A stretch of DNA of 64,000 nt from Bacteriovoracaceae bacterium (GTDB lineage Bacteria; Bdellovibrionota; Bacteriovoracia; Bacteriovoracales; Bacteriovoracaceae). How positions within the stretch are numbered: position 1 is the stretch's first letter; every line of letters begins with the position of its first letter. The DNA is taken from assembly GCA_021737405.1 (NCBI GenBank), contig JAIPEG010000007.1, positions 1 to 64,000 of the forward strand, in the 5' to 3' direction. Below are positions 44,281 through 52,028 of the stretch, in pieces. The translations under genes and the position numbers were made by a program. The notes beneath the pieces were generated by a model, which was not told where the DNA came from, ran no database searches, and saw only the letters and a program-made list of their open reading frames with translations.

Positions 44281-45318
44281 ATGTTTAAAAAGTTTTTGGA
44301 TTGGTTTTCAAATGACTTAGCCATTGACCTTGGAACAGCAAATACGCTTGTTTATGCTAAAGACAGAGGCATTATTGTTAATGAACCCTCCGTTGTCGCT
44401 GTTCATCAGGGAGTCAAGGGTATTTCTAAGGTCTTAGCCGTTGGTAAAGAGGCTAAGGAAATGCTTGGAAGAACACCCGGGTCGATTAAGGCAATTAGGC
44501 CAATGAAAGATGGGGTCATTGCTGACTTTGAGGTTACACAAGCGATGCTTCGTTACTTCATACAAAAGTCATTAGCAGGTTCAAAACTTGTAAAACCCAG
44601 AATCATAATTTGTATTCCTTTTGGAATTACCCAGGTGGAAAAAAGGGCCGTTAAAGAATCTGCTGAACAAGCAGGTGCTAGGGAAGTTTATTTGATTGAA
44701 GAGCCAATGGCGGCTGCAATCGGTGCTGGGCTCCCAATTACTGAGCCCAGTGGAAATATGATTGTGGATATTGGTGGTGGTACAACAGAAGTTGCTGTTA
44801 TATCGCTTGGAGGAATTGTTTTTTCTAAATCTGTAAGAGTGGCAGGGGATAAATTTGATGAAGCGATTACACAATATATAAAGAAAAAATATTCTCTTTT
44901 GATCGGTGAGAGAACCGCAGAAGCTATTAAAATTAGTATTGGTAATGCTTATCCATTTGATGATGAAGTTAAGTCATTCGAAGTTAAAGGACGTGACTTA
45001 ATTGCAGGAGCCCCAAAAATTATTGAAGTAACAAGTGACGAAATCAGGGATGCCTTGAGTGACCCAATTTCAGAAGTTGTCGAGGCCATAAAGATATCAC
45101 TTGAAAAAACTCCTCCTGAACTTGCTGCAGATATTGTAGACAATGGAATTATTCTTGCTGGCGGTGGTTCACTTCTTGCTAATTTAGATATCTTAATTAA
45201 AGAAAAGACAGGATTGCCAGTAAGCCTAGCTGAAGATCCTCTAACTTGTGTCGTGCGCGGTTGTGGTAAGGCTTTAGAGTCAATTGACCTTTTAAAGCAA
45301 GTAACAACACTTTCATAA
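44281..45318 (+). CDS. mreB: Rod-shape determining actin homologue MreB
   Basis: MreB filaments guide lateral peptidoglycan synthesis. The 345-residue protein has [68 protein letters not shown] and [17 protein letters not shown], which are the actin phosphate and adenosine motifs. mreC/mreD are not downstream, unlike the common mreBCD operon. It is between amn and a PilZ-like gene, 9 bases from the latter, in one likely transcription unit. Confidence 0.96.
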   Translation: MFKKFLDWFSNDLAIDLGTANTLVYAKDRGIIVNEPSVVAVHQGVKGISKVLAVGKEAKEMLGRTPGSIKAIRPMKDGVIADFEVTQAMLRYFIQKSLAGSKLVKPRIIICIPFGITQVEKRAVKESAEQAGAREVYLIEEPMAAAIGAGLPITEPSGNMIVDIGGGTTEVAVISLGGIVFSKSVRVAGDKFDEAITQYIKKKYSLLIGERTAEAIKISIGNAYPFDDEVKSFEVKGRDLIAGAPKIIEVTSDEIRDALSDPISEVVEAIKISLEKTPPELAADIVDNGIILAGGGSLLANLDILIKEKTGLPVSLAEDPLTCVVRGCGKALESIDLLKQVTTLS

Positions 45319-45327
45319 GAGCCGAAT

Positions 45328-46182
45328 ATGACTGATGCAAATTTTATCAAATTAACGATTGATGAAATGGGACCAAAACTTAATGGTCTTGCTAAGCAAA
45401 AAGAGGTCATAAAGGTTTGGATAAAGGGAGAAGACTCAAGTTTATATCGAGTTTCTGACTATACGGTTTTAAAATCTCCTGAATCAGCGGACTATTTGCT
45501 TACTTTATTTAGTGAAGGGGCAGAAAGTGACGAAAGTTTTATTGGAAAGAGTGTTCTATTTAATTTTACCATTAATGAGTCGGATTATTTTTCTGAAGGC
45601 TTCATAAGCCACGACGATATTCATAACACTTTGGTTATTCGGCTAACTGAAAATTTTTACAGAACAGAGAAACGTGATAATCAGCGTCTTCTCACTTTTC
45701 CTCATCATCAAGTCTATGCTTACTTTAAGGTTCTTAATGAAAAGAATGAGAGTAATGTAATCGAGCTCAAACGCGAGGAAGATAAGCTTTATATTGATTA
45801 TAAAATGAAGCAAAAAAAAGAACTTAAAGAAAGATTAAAGAAGAAAATTAGTGATGTTGAAGATTTAATTGGTTTTAGAGCTCTTGATATTTCTCGCTCA
45901 GGCATAGCCTTCATGATCAATAATGATGAATCAAAATATTTTAAAGATAATGGTAAATACTCTTTTTATATTCTCTTTGATGGAGATATCTTTGTCGTAA
46001 GGGGTGCCAACTTAGTTTATAAGGTAGATTATGTTGGCGGACCTGAGGGTAAAAAGCGTTTTAAGATAGGTTTGAATTTCAATCCTGTTGAAAATCTTAC
46101 TAAGCATATCGTTGATCTTCTACGGGAGAGCTCTGGTGCTGGCTCCATTCAAAAGGAATTTGAAGACTTTGTAGATGAATAA
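45328..46182 (+). CDS. Probable PilZ-domain protein
   Basis: A 284-residue soluble protein. The C-terminal part, around residues 180-260, has the PilZ-like pattern (RALDISRSGIAFMINNDESKYF: D-x-S-x-x-G) followed by a beta-barrel-like strand series (NLVYKVDYVGGPEGKKRFKIGLNF). A candidate Arg-rich anchor precedes it (RLKKK). PilZ domains bind cyclic di-GMP. The N-terminal half may be a YcgR-type flagellar domain, but I cannot assign it. It sits after mreB and overlaps the next lipoprotein gene by 8 bases, suggesting co-regulation with the cell-shape gene. Confidence 0.6.
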   Translation: MTDANFIKLTIDEMGPKLNGLAKQKEVIKVWIKGEDSSLYRVSDYTVLKSPESADYLLTLFSEGAESDESFIGKSVLFNFTINESDYFSEGFISHDDIHNTLVIRLTENFYRTEKRDNQRLLTFPHHQVYAYFKVLNEKNESNVIELKREEDKLYIDYKMKQKKELKERLKKKISDVEDLIGFRALDISRSGIAFMINNDESKYFKDNGKYSFYILFDGDIFVVRGANLVYKVDYVGGPEGKKRFKIGLNFNPVENLTKHIVDLLRESSGAGSIQKEFEDFVDE

Positions 46183-46933
46183 ACTTAGCCTTTTAATCCT
46201 TCCTCTAATGATTCTCTTTGTTTCTTGTTCTTCCGCTACAAATGTTGGAGGAATGAAAAACTATGAAGTTAAAATGAGCCTAGAAGATAAGTCAGGAAAA
46301 TTTCTTGTCGTTCGCGAAGGTGGAATGGCAAAAAATAGTAAAAATGTAGTATCAAAATATAGGGTTTATTCTATTGATGGTGTTGGTCAAAAAGTTTTAG
46401 AGCAATCAATTGCTTTTTCGACTCCAGGAATTTTAAAGAAGTCTGTGCGCTTATTGAGACCTGAGAAGAGTCAGTACAAGGTTTGGTTTGATGGCCAGCT
46501 CTATCAAACAGAAACTTCACTGGATAGAAATTCTAAAAGCCTTGTTATAGAAATGAAGAGTCCTGAGAAGCAGTGGAATGGAAAAAAGAGTTTTCCTTTT
46601 CCTGGGGGTAATGGAGTATTCTGCTATTTTACTCAGTTGGTTGAGTGCATTAAGTATACGGGTTTTATAGAGAAGGCCATCAAATCTAAAGCCGGTAAAA
46701 TGAACTTTCATATCATTTGGGATGGTTACCCCTATATTCAAGAGCAGTATCTAAATTTAGAAAATGATCCCTTTGCTGCAGCAGTTTTAGAATATGATGG
46801 TCAGACAAACGAAAAGGATTTTCGGTTTTCTTTAAGTATTTCGGGAAGTGTAATTTTTTATCTCTTTAATGAGAGTTATGATTATGCAAAAATTTTTTGG
46901 CCTGCTCAGGGCTATTCGCTTTATCACAGGTGA
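46175..46933 (+). CDS. Small lipoprotein of unknown function
   Basis: A 252-residue lipoprotein: MNKLSLLILPLMILFVSCSSAT has a lipobox-like VSC with Cys18. The mature part, with beta-rich character (KSLVIEMKSPEKQWNGKKSFPFPGGNGVF), is unrecognised. It starts 8 bases inside the end of the PilZ-like gene, so it is translationally coupled. It probably sits in the outer membrane or periplasm. No terminator is clear after it, in the 79 bases before nagZ. Confidence 0.6.
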   Translation: MNKLSLLILPLMILFVSCSSATNVGGMKNYEVKMSLEDKSGKFLVVREGGMAKNSKNVVSKYRVYSIDGVGQKVLEQSIAFSTPGILKKSVRLLRPEKSQYKVWFDGQLYQTETSLDRNSKSLVIEMKSPEKQWNGKKSFPFPGGNGVFCYFTQLVECIKYTGFIEKAIKSKAGKMNFHIIWDGYPYIQEQYLNLENDPFAAAVLEYDGQTNEKDFRFSLSISGSVIFYLFNESYDYAKIFWPAQGYSLYHR

Positions 46934-47012
46934 GAGTATTGTTATAAACTCATGACCTTTTGCGAAATGACCCAATACACTGAAGGCTTAGAATAAAGTA
47001 AGGCGGTTTAAA

Positions 47013-48101
47013 ATGAATGAGATAGGCCAATTGGTAATGACAGGTATTAGTGGAACCACTTTAACACCTGAAGAAGCGAGTTTTCTCGAGAATGAAAATA
47101 TTGGCGGTGTTATTTTATTTAGTAACAACTTTGATAACCCAGCTCAGTTAGCAGAACTTGTTAATAGTATTCAGCAAACTCGTAAAGAGTATCCCTTGTT
47201 TATCGCTGTCGATAATGAGGGGGGGAGAGTATTTCGTTTTAAAAAACACTTTACTCAATTTCCACCGATGTATCATGTAGGCTTAACAGATAGCCCAAAG
47301 CTTTGCTTTCATATTGCAAAAATCATGGCCGACGAGTTGAAGGCATGTGGGATAAATGTAAACTTTGCTCCCGTATGTGATATTTGGACCAATCCGAATA
47401 ACAAGGTAATTGGTGATCGGGCCTTCGGTAAGGATGAGGATACAGTTTCAAAATTTGTCTCTTCTATAATTAGAGGGCTTCAGACAAATGGCATTCTTTC
47501 CTGTGCAAAGCATTTTCCTGGACATGGTTCAACGACAAAAGACTCTCATTTTGATCTGCCAATAGTGAAAAGAACAATTGATGAACTAAGAGATTTAGAG
47601 TTTAAACCTTTTGTTAAGGCGGTAAAATCACGAACTGAATTTGTCATGATGGCCCATCTCGTTGTTGATGCAATCGACTCTGAACTCCCGACTTCACTAA
47701 GTCCAAAGGCATATAAAATGTTAAGGGAAGAGCTCAAGTTTAATCGTCTGATTATCACTGACGATATGGAAATGAAGGCGATTACGGACAATTACTCTGT
47801 CGAAGAAGCTGCCGTTATGGCGATTGAAGCTGGTGCAGATATTATTGAATATCGTTCTATGGACTTGGCCATTCAAGCTATGGAAGGCCTAAAAGAAGCA
47901 AAAAAGACTAAAAGGATCAAAAATGAAAGATTCAAAGAGTCTATTGACCGTATAACTGAAGTAAAGAAAGAGTATTTAAGTGAATATTCTCCCGTTTATA
48001 TTCCAGATATTACAAAAAAAATTAATACTGGAGCATCTCAGTCTCTCATAAATGAAATTCAAGAGCGTATTGACCAAGTTTTGGGCCAGGAAAATCAGTA
48101 G
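47013..48101 (+). CDS. nagZ: Beta-N-acetylhexosaminidase (NagZ, GH3)
   Basis: A 362-residue glycoside hydrolase family 3 enzyme that removes N-acetylglucosamine from muropeptides in peptidoglycan recycling. It has VDNEGGRVFRFKKHFTQFPPM, NFAPVCDIWTNPNNKVIGDRAFG, AKHFPGHGSTTKDSHFDLP with the KHFPGHG family signature, and TDDMEMKAI, which carries the catalytic Asp. It has no signal peptide, so it is cytoplasmic, as usual for NagZ. Closeness to mreB and the lipoprotein fits a cell-wall theme. It stands 123 bases ahead of the TadC-like gene. Confidence 0.9.
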   Translation: MNEIGQLVMTGISGTTLTPEEASFLENENIGGVILFSNNFDNPAQLAELVNSIQQTRKEYPLFIAVDNEGGRVFRFKKHFTQFPPMYHVGLTDSPKLCFHIAKIMADELKACGINVNFAPVCDIWTNPNNKVIGDRAFGKDEDTVSKFVSSIIRGLQTNGILSCAKHFPGHGSTTKDSHFDLPIVKRTIDELRDLEFKPFVKAVKSRTEFVMMAHLVVDAIDSELPTSLSPKAYKMLREELKFNRLIITDDMEMKAITDNYSVEEAAVMAIEAGADIIEYRSMDLAIQAMEGLKEAKKTKRIKNERFKESIDRITEVKKEYLSEYSPVYIPDITKKINTGASQSLINEIQERIDQVLGQENQ

Positions 48102-48224
48102 CTTATTTTTTCAGAAAACCTTAAGTACTTGAAATTCAATGAGTGAGAAAGGACAATCTTGCCTCTTTGTCTCACCGAGTAAACCTTTTGATATTCTATA
48201 GTTATAACTGCACAGGAGTGCTTT

Positions 48225-49130
48225 ATGCTAATGTACGCATCCTTGGCTTTGGTGGGTCTTTCCATATTCTTGGTAACGAATTTAATGTTCCAAGAGGAAG
48301 ACGAGTACAAGGCTCAGGAAAAATTAGATTCTGGCGCTGGTTCCGACAAGGAGTCGTTGGCCCAGCATGGAATTGTTTTAAGATATTCAAGACCTTTCTT
48401 TAGAAGGTATGTGACTCCTATTGTTGCAGGTTTTAAAAATAAGAAAAAAATAAGAGAAAAATATAAGAGAAATTTAGCTTCTGCCGGATTAACTGACATT
48501 CTAACCCCTGAAGATTTTTTTAGCTTCAAGCTTTTTTTGATAGTCGGCTTTCCAATTGTATTTTTGGGATTAAGAACGTTTCTCGAAGAAACATGGCCAT
48601 TAAATTACATCGTTATTATTTCGATATTTGGTTATTTCTATCCAGACATTTGGATAAAAGGAAAAATTCAAAATCGACAAAGTGAAGTAATGAGAAATAT
48701 GCCATTTGCAGTGGATATGTTGGCCCTAAGTGTAGAAGCAGGCTTGGATTTCATTGCTGCCATGTCAAAGGTAAATGAAAAAGCAAAGCCTTCGGCCTTG
48801 ACTAAAGAATTTGAAATATTAATGAAAGAAATAAAGATTGGTGCTTCAAGGGCGGAAGCTTTGAGAAATATGGCCTGGAGAGTGGATCTCATAACAGTCT
48901 CTTCGTTTTGTGCCACTTTAATTGCAGCCGATTCTGTTGGTGCCAGTATTGGACCGATTTTAAAAGCATTAAGTCTAGAAATAAGACAAAAAAGATCTTC
49001 AGAAGTTGAAAAAGCTGGTGCAACAGCCGCTACAAAGATTCTGTTTCCTATGCTCTTTTTAATTGTGCCAGCCGTTTTTATTATCGTAGGAGCTCCACTG
49101 GCCCTAGAAGCAATGGGGGCTGGCAAATGA
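48225..49130 (+). CDS. TadC-like inner-membrane platform protein (T2SSF domain)
   Basis: A 301-residue membrane protein of the type II/IV secretion F family: hydrophobic N-terminus (ASLALVGLSIFLVTNLMF), central helices (FKLFLIVGFPIVFLGL, YIVIISIFGYFYPDI), the T2SSF region MPFAVDMLALSVEAGLDFIAAMSKVNEKA and a C-terminal pair (KILFPMLFLIVPAVFIIVGAPLALEAMG). TadB/TadC proteins form the motor platform of Tad (Flp) pili. No other tad genes are in the window. It overlaps the DUF192 gene by 4 bases, heading the FHA cluster. AGGAG sits in the loop of a GCAC/GTGC hairpin (48211-48222) just upstream of ATG 48225. Confidence 0.75.
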   Translation: MLMYASLALVGLSIFLVTNLMFQEEDEYKAQEKLDSGAGSDKESLAQHGIVLRYSRPFFRRYVTPIVAGFKNKKKIREKYKRNLASAGLTDILTPEDFFSFKLFLIVGFPIVFLGLRTFLEETWPLNYIVIISIFGYFYPDIWIKGKIQNRQSEVMRNMPFAVDMLALSVEAGLDFIAAMSKVNEKAKPSALTKEFEILMKEIKIGASRAEALRNMAWRVDLITVSSFCATLIAADSVGASIGPILKALSLEIRQKRSSEVEKAGATAATKILFPMLFLIVPAVFIIVGAPLALEAMGAGK

Positions 49131-49486
49131 GTAAGTCCGCCAAGTTTATAATTAAAAGAGGAAGTGAGGTCGTTGCTACTAGAGTAGAGCTCGCGGATAA
49201 TTTTTTGATTCGAGCTAAGGGGCTGATGTTTAGCTCTAGTATTGGTGATAGAGATGGGCTTCTTTTTGAACCCTGTAGTTCTATCCATACTTGTTTTATG
49301 AACTACCCAATAGATGTAGTTTTCCTTTCAAGAGAAAATAAAGTTGTAAGAGTGTTTAAAGCATTAAAGCCGTGGAGAATGACAAGGATTTATTTTACTG
49401 CAGCAAAGACCTTGGAAATGATGGGGGGAACCTTGAGTGTGGACCTTCGGCCTGGTGATCAATTGGAAATCGAATGTATAAGTTAG
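49127..49486 (+). CDS. DUF192 protein
   Basis: A 119-residue protein matching the DUF192 pattern: VELADNFLIRAKGLMFSSSIGDRDGLLFEPCSSIHTCFMNYPIDVVFLSRENKVVRVFKALKPWRMT and METLGGTL-like end. Function is unknown for the family. Many DUF192 proteins are exported, but no signal peptide is seen here. It is embedded between TadC-like (4-base overlap) and the first FHA gene (13-base overlap), so its product is expected to work with them. Confidence 0.75.
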   Translation: MSKSAKFIIKRGSEVVATRVELADNFLIRAKGLMFSSSIGDRDGLLFEPCSSIHTCFMNYPIDVVFLSRENKVVRVFKALKPWRMTRIYFTAAKTLEMMGGTLSVDLRPGDQLEIECIS

Positions 49487-51036
49487 TAGTGGTTGCTGGA
49501 AAATTAAGAGGAACCGAATATACTTTGGAAGAAGGAGAAAATACTCTCGGCCGTGATGATTCGTGCTCAATTCATTTTCCTGTCCCTGGAGTATCAAAAA
49601 AACACTTTTCCATAACGGTAACAGGGGACACTTGTTACATAAGTGATATGGGAAGTTCTAATGGAACTTTTTTAAATGGCAAAGCGATTAAGAGAGCAAC
49701 TGTTCAAAATGGCGATAAGATTGCTCTTCCAGATACGATAATTCAGGTTGTTTATGTTGAGGAAAAAAAGGTAATCGTTCATAAACGAGTAGGTTCCGAA
49801 GAGGATGATGAAAAAGATTTCATGGATCCAGGTAATCCTCCGGAATCTCTTATTGCCAAAATATTTTGGGCATTTAAGTTTAAAGTTATGCCTGTCATTC
49901 ATGGAATAAATGAAGAATACGAGTGGCATCATTTAGTGGGCATCCTTTGTGCAATCTTCTCGGTAGCCGCCATATCCTTAACCATTTTTCCGGCTCTCCA
50001 AGATTCAAAAATGATTTTGATTAGAGAGACGGCCACAAGAGGAAGTTCTTATGCCGATATGGTAGCAAGAATGAATAATCGCGCTTTAGAGAGAAAAGAA
50101 TTAGAAAAGATAAATACTAACTTTATAAAAAATGAAGAAGGTGTAAAAGAATTTAGGCTATTCGATATGGAAGGCCGAATTGTCCGACCAATTGAAGAGC
50201 TAAATAATAATATTGGTCGAGATCCCTTTTTTGCGACGGCCTTAAATTGGGCGGTACAAACTATCAATAATAAGGGTGTGGTTCTTAAGAAGCTCTTAGA
50301 TGATGGAGAAATAGGGATCGCAAAAAAGATTGTGGCCTTTAACCCGAGAACAGCGACAGAAGAAGCCGTTGGTGTAATTGCGATTAAGTTTGAGCCAACG
50401 TCTTTAAAGTTAGAAGCAGCAAAATCTCGAAAGGCTTATTTAGAGTCGTTAGTAACAACATCTTTGGTTGCGATATTTTTCTTTGGCTTTCTTTATTATT
50501 TAACTGTCCGGCCAATCGAAGAAATAAACTTCCAAATTGAAGAGGCCTTGAGGGGACGTCGAAAATCTTTAGATAGTCGATTTCTTTTTAAAGAATTAAG
50601 TCCTCTAAGAAATAGTATTAATGCTCTCCTAGCAAGAATTAGAGAGCTAAATAATGAAACGGATGATGATTTTGCGGAAGAAGAAGGTGACGAAACTTAT
50701 GTAAGGCAACTTTATGAATTCATGCAAGGGGCTGCGGGACCAACGGTAATACTAGACTCCCAAAAGAACTTGTCTCATATCAACTTAGAGGCGGAGGATT
50801 TAACTGGTATGCGAGAAAGTGCCAGTCAGGGAATGAGTCTCCTTGATGTGTCACGGGAACAAGGTTTTGCTGCTACGGTAATAGAACTTTGTGATAATAG
50901 CGCTAATAATTTAGGAACAAATCAACAAGGTGAGTACGACTTACAAGGTATTCCTCATACGATTCATGTTGCTTCGCTTATTGGTAAAGACGGTTTTGCT
51001 AAGTCATATTATGTAACATTTGTGAGAATTGAATAA
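49474..51036 (+). CDS. FHA-domain transmembrane receptor-like protein
   Basis: A 520-residue protein. Residues about 1-95 are an FHA domain with the phosphothreonine pocket residues Gly26-Arg27, Ser41-xx-His44 and Asn63-Gly64. A first membrane helix (about 151-170, LVGILCAIFSVAAISLTIFPAL) precedes an extracytoplasmic stretch of roughly 150 residues. A second helix (LVTTSLVAIFFFGFLYYLTV, about 330-349) leads into a HAMP-like segment. A C-terminal PAS-like region (FMQGAAGPTVILDSQKNLSHINLEAEDL) follows. No kinase or methyl-acceptor domain is seen. The layout resembles a sensor that receives a phosphothreonine signal inside and a ligand outside. Confidence 0.75.
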   Translation: MYKLVVVAGKLRGTEYTLEEGENTLGRDDSCSIHFPVPGVSKKHFSITVTGDTCYISDMGSSNGTFLNGKAIKRATVQNGDKIALPDTIIQVVYVEEKKVIVHKRVGSEEDDEKDFMDPGNPPESLIAKIFWAFKFKVMPVIHGINEEYEWHHLVGILCAIFSVAAISLTIFPALQDSKMILIRETATRGSSYADMVARMNNRALERKELEKINTNFIKNEEGVKEFRLFDMEGRIVRPIEELNNNIGRDPFFATALNWAVQTINNKGVVLKKLLDDGEIGIAKKIVAFNPRTATEEAVGVIAIKFEPTSLKLEAAKSRKAYLESLVTTSLVAIFFFGFLYYLTVRPIEEINFQIEEALRGRRKSLDSRFLFKELSPLRNSINALLARIRELNNETDDDFAEEEGDETYVRQLYEFMQGAAGPTVILDSQKNLSHINLEAEDLTGMRESASQGMSLLDVSREQGFAATVIELCDNSANNLGTNQQGEYDLQGIPHTIHVASLIGKDGFAKSYYVTFVRIE

Positions 51037-52028
51037 TGGAGTTTAACGAAAAAACACCAGTTAAGATCGTTAAGAGTGTAAAGGTTCCCAAAGAACCAGG
51101 GGTTTACTATCGTCTCCTTTGTATGACCGGTAAGAATAAAGGGTTGTCTTATTTTATAAACTCTAAACGGGTTGTAATGGGGCGGTCTGAAAAGGCCGGG
51201 ATACAAGTCATCGATGGAAAGTCCTCACGAGAGCATGCAGAATTAGCTTTGGTGGGTGAAAAGTACGTGTTAACAGATTTAGGTAGTCAAAACGGCGTCA
51301 TGGTAAACGACCTAAAGGTAAGCCAGCACCGGTTAGCAGATAATGACAAAATAATAATAGGGCAAACAGTATTTAAATATAATCGAATCGAAGTGAAAAA
51401 GAGTGATTTGCCTGTTGTGGTGAATGATGAAGAAGAGCTCGAAGAATATGAGGAAGAAGAACAGCCAAAGAAAAATAAGAAGAAGCCGAAAAAGAAGAAT
51501 AATAGTCTCATTATAATCCTCGTTGTCGCCCTTGGCGGGATTTTTTTACTACCAGATGAGGGTAGTTCACCTGAAAACAAAAAGAGAAAAGGCGTCGCAA
51601 TTGGTGAAGTTGAGAGAGAGAAGATATCTTTGTCGGATCCTCGTAATAATGAAATTGAAGATAAAGATGTTAGAGATAAGCTAAAGGCCTTTATCCATAG
51701 AGGCCAACGAGAATATAGAGAAGGGAATTACTTTCGTGCGATTGAACAATTTGAGTTGGCGCTCATTTTAGTTCCAAATCATGTGGATGCATCATTCTAT
51801 TTAAGAAAAACCAAGGAATCTCTTCGAGAGTATTTAAGCTCTATTAAAGCAAAGGCACAACAGGATCAAGATGCTCTAAAGTATACAACTGCGCTAAATC
51901 AATATTGTGCCATTATATCTTTTTTGCAGGAATATCCTGAAGATGAGCGATACAAAGAAGCAGAAAAGCAGATTGAACTTTTGGAAGAAAAGGTAGGATA
52001 CGTTAAAGGTGAATTTAAGTGTTATTAA
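51036..52028 (+). CDS. FHA-TM-TPR protein
   Basis: A 330-residue protein. The FHA domain is at residues about 28-115, with Arg50, Ser64-Arg-Glu-His67 and Asn86-Gly87 in the phosphopeptide-binding positions. An acidic segment (EEELEEYEEEEQPKK) and Lys-rich stretch precede a membrane helix at about 157-173 (SLIIILVVALGGIFLL). The C-terminal part, about 205-330, is TPR-like (REYREGNYFRAIEQFELALILVPNHVDASFYLRKTKESL). It overlaps the previous gene by 1 base and the next by 20. The FHA would be cytoplasmic and the TPRs outside, if N-in topology holds. Confidence 0.8.
   Translation: MEFNEKTPVKIVKSVKVPKEPGVYYRLLCMTGKNKGLSYFINSKRVVMGRSEKAGIQVIDGKSSREHAELALVGEKYVLTDLGSQNGVMVNDLKVSQHRLADNDKIIIGQTVFKYNRIEVKKSDLPVVVNDEEELEEYEEEEQPKKNKKKPKKKNNSLIIILVVALGGIFLLPDEGSSPENKKRKGVAIGEVEREKISLSDPRNNEIEDKDVRDKLKAFIHRGQREYREGNYFRAIEQFELALILVPNHVDASFYLRKTKESLREYLSSIKAKAQQDQDALKYTTALNQYCAIISFLQEYPEDERYKEAEKQIELLEEKVGYVKGEFKCY

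Noticed and set aside
48143-48403. 86-codon plus-strand ORF over the TadC-like start
   Set aside because: It overlaps the T2SSF gene in another frame and matches nothing.
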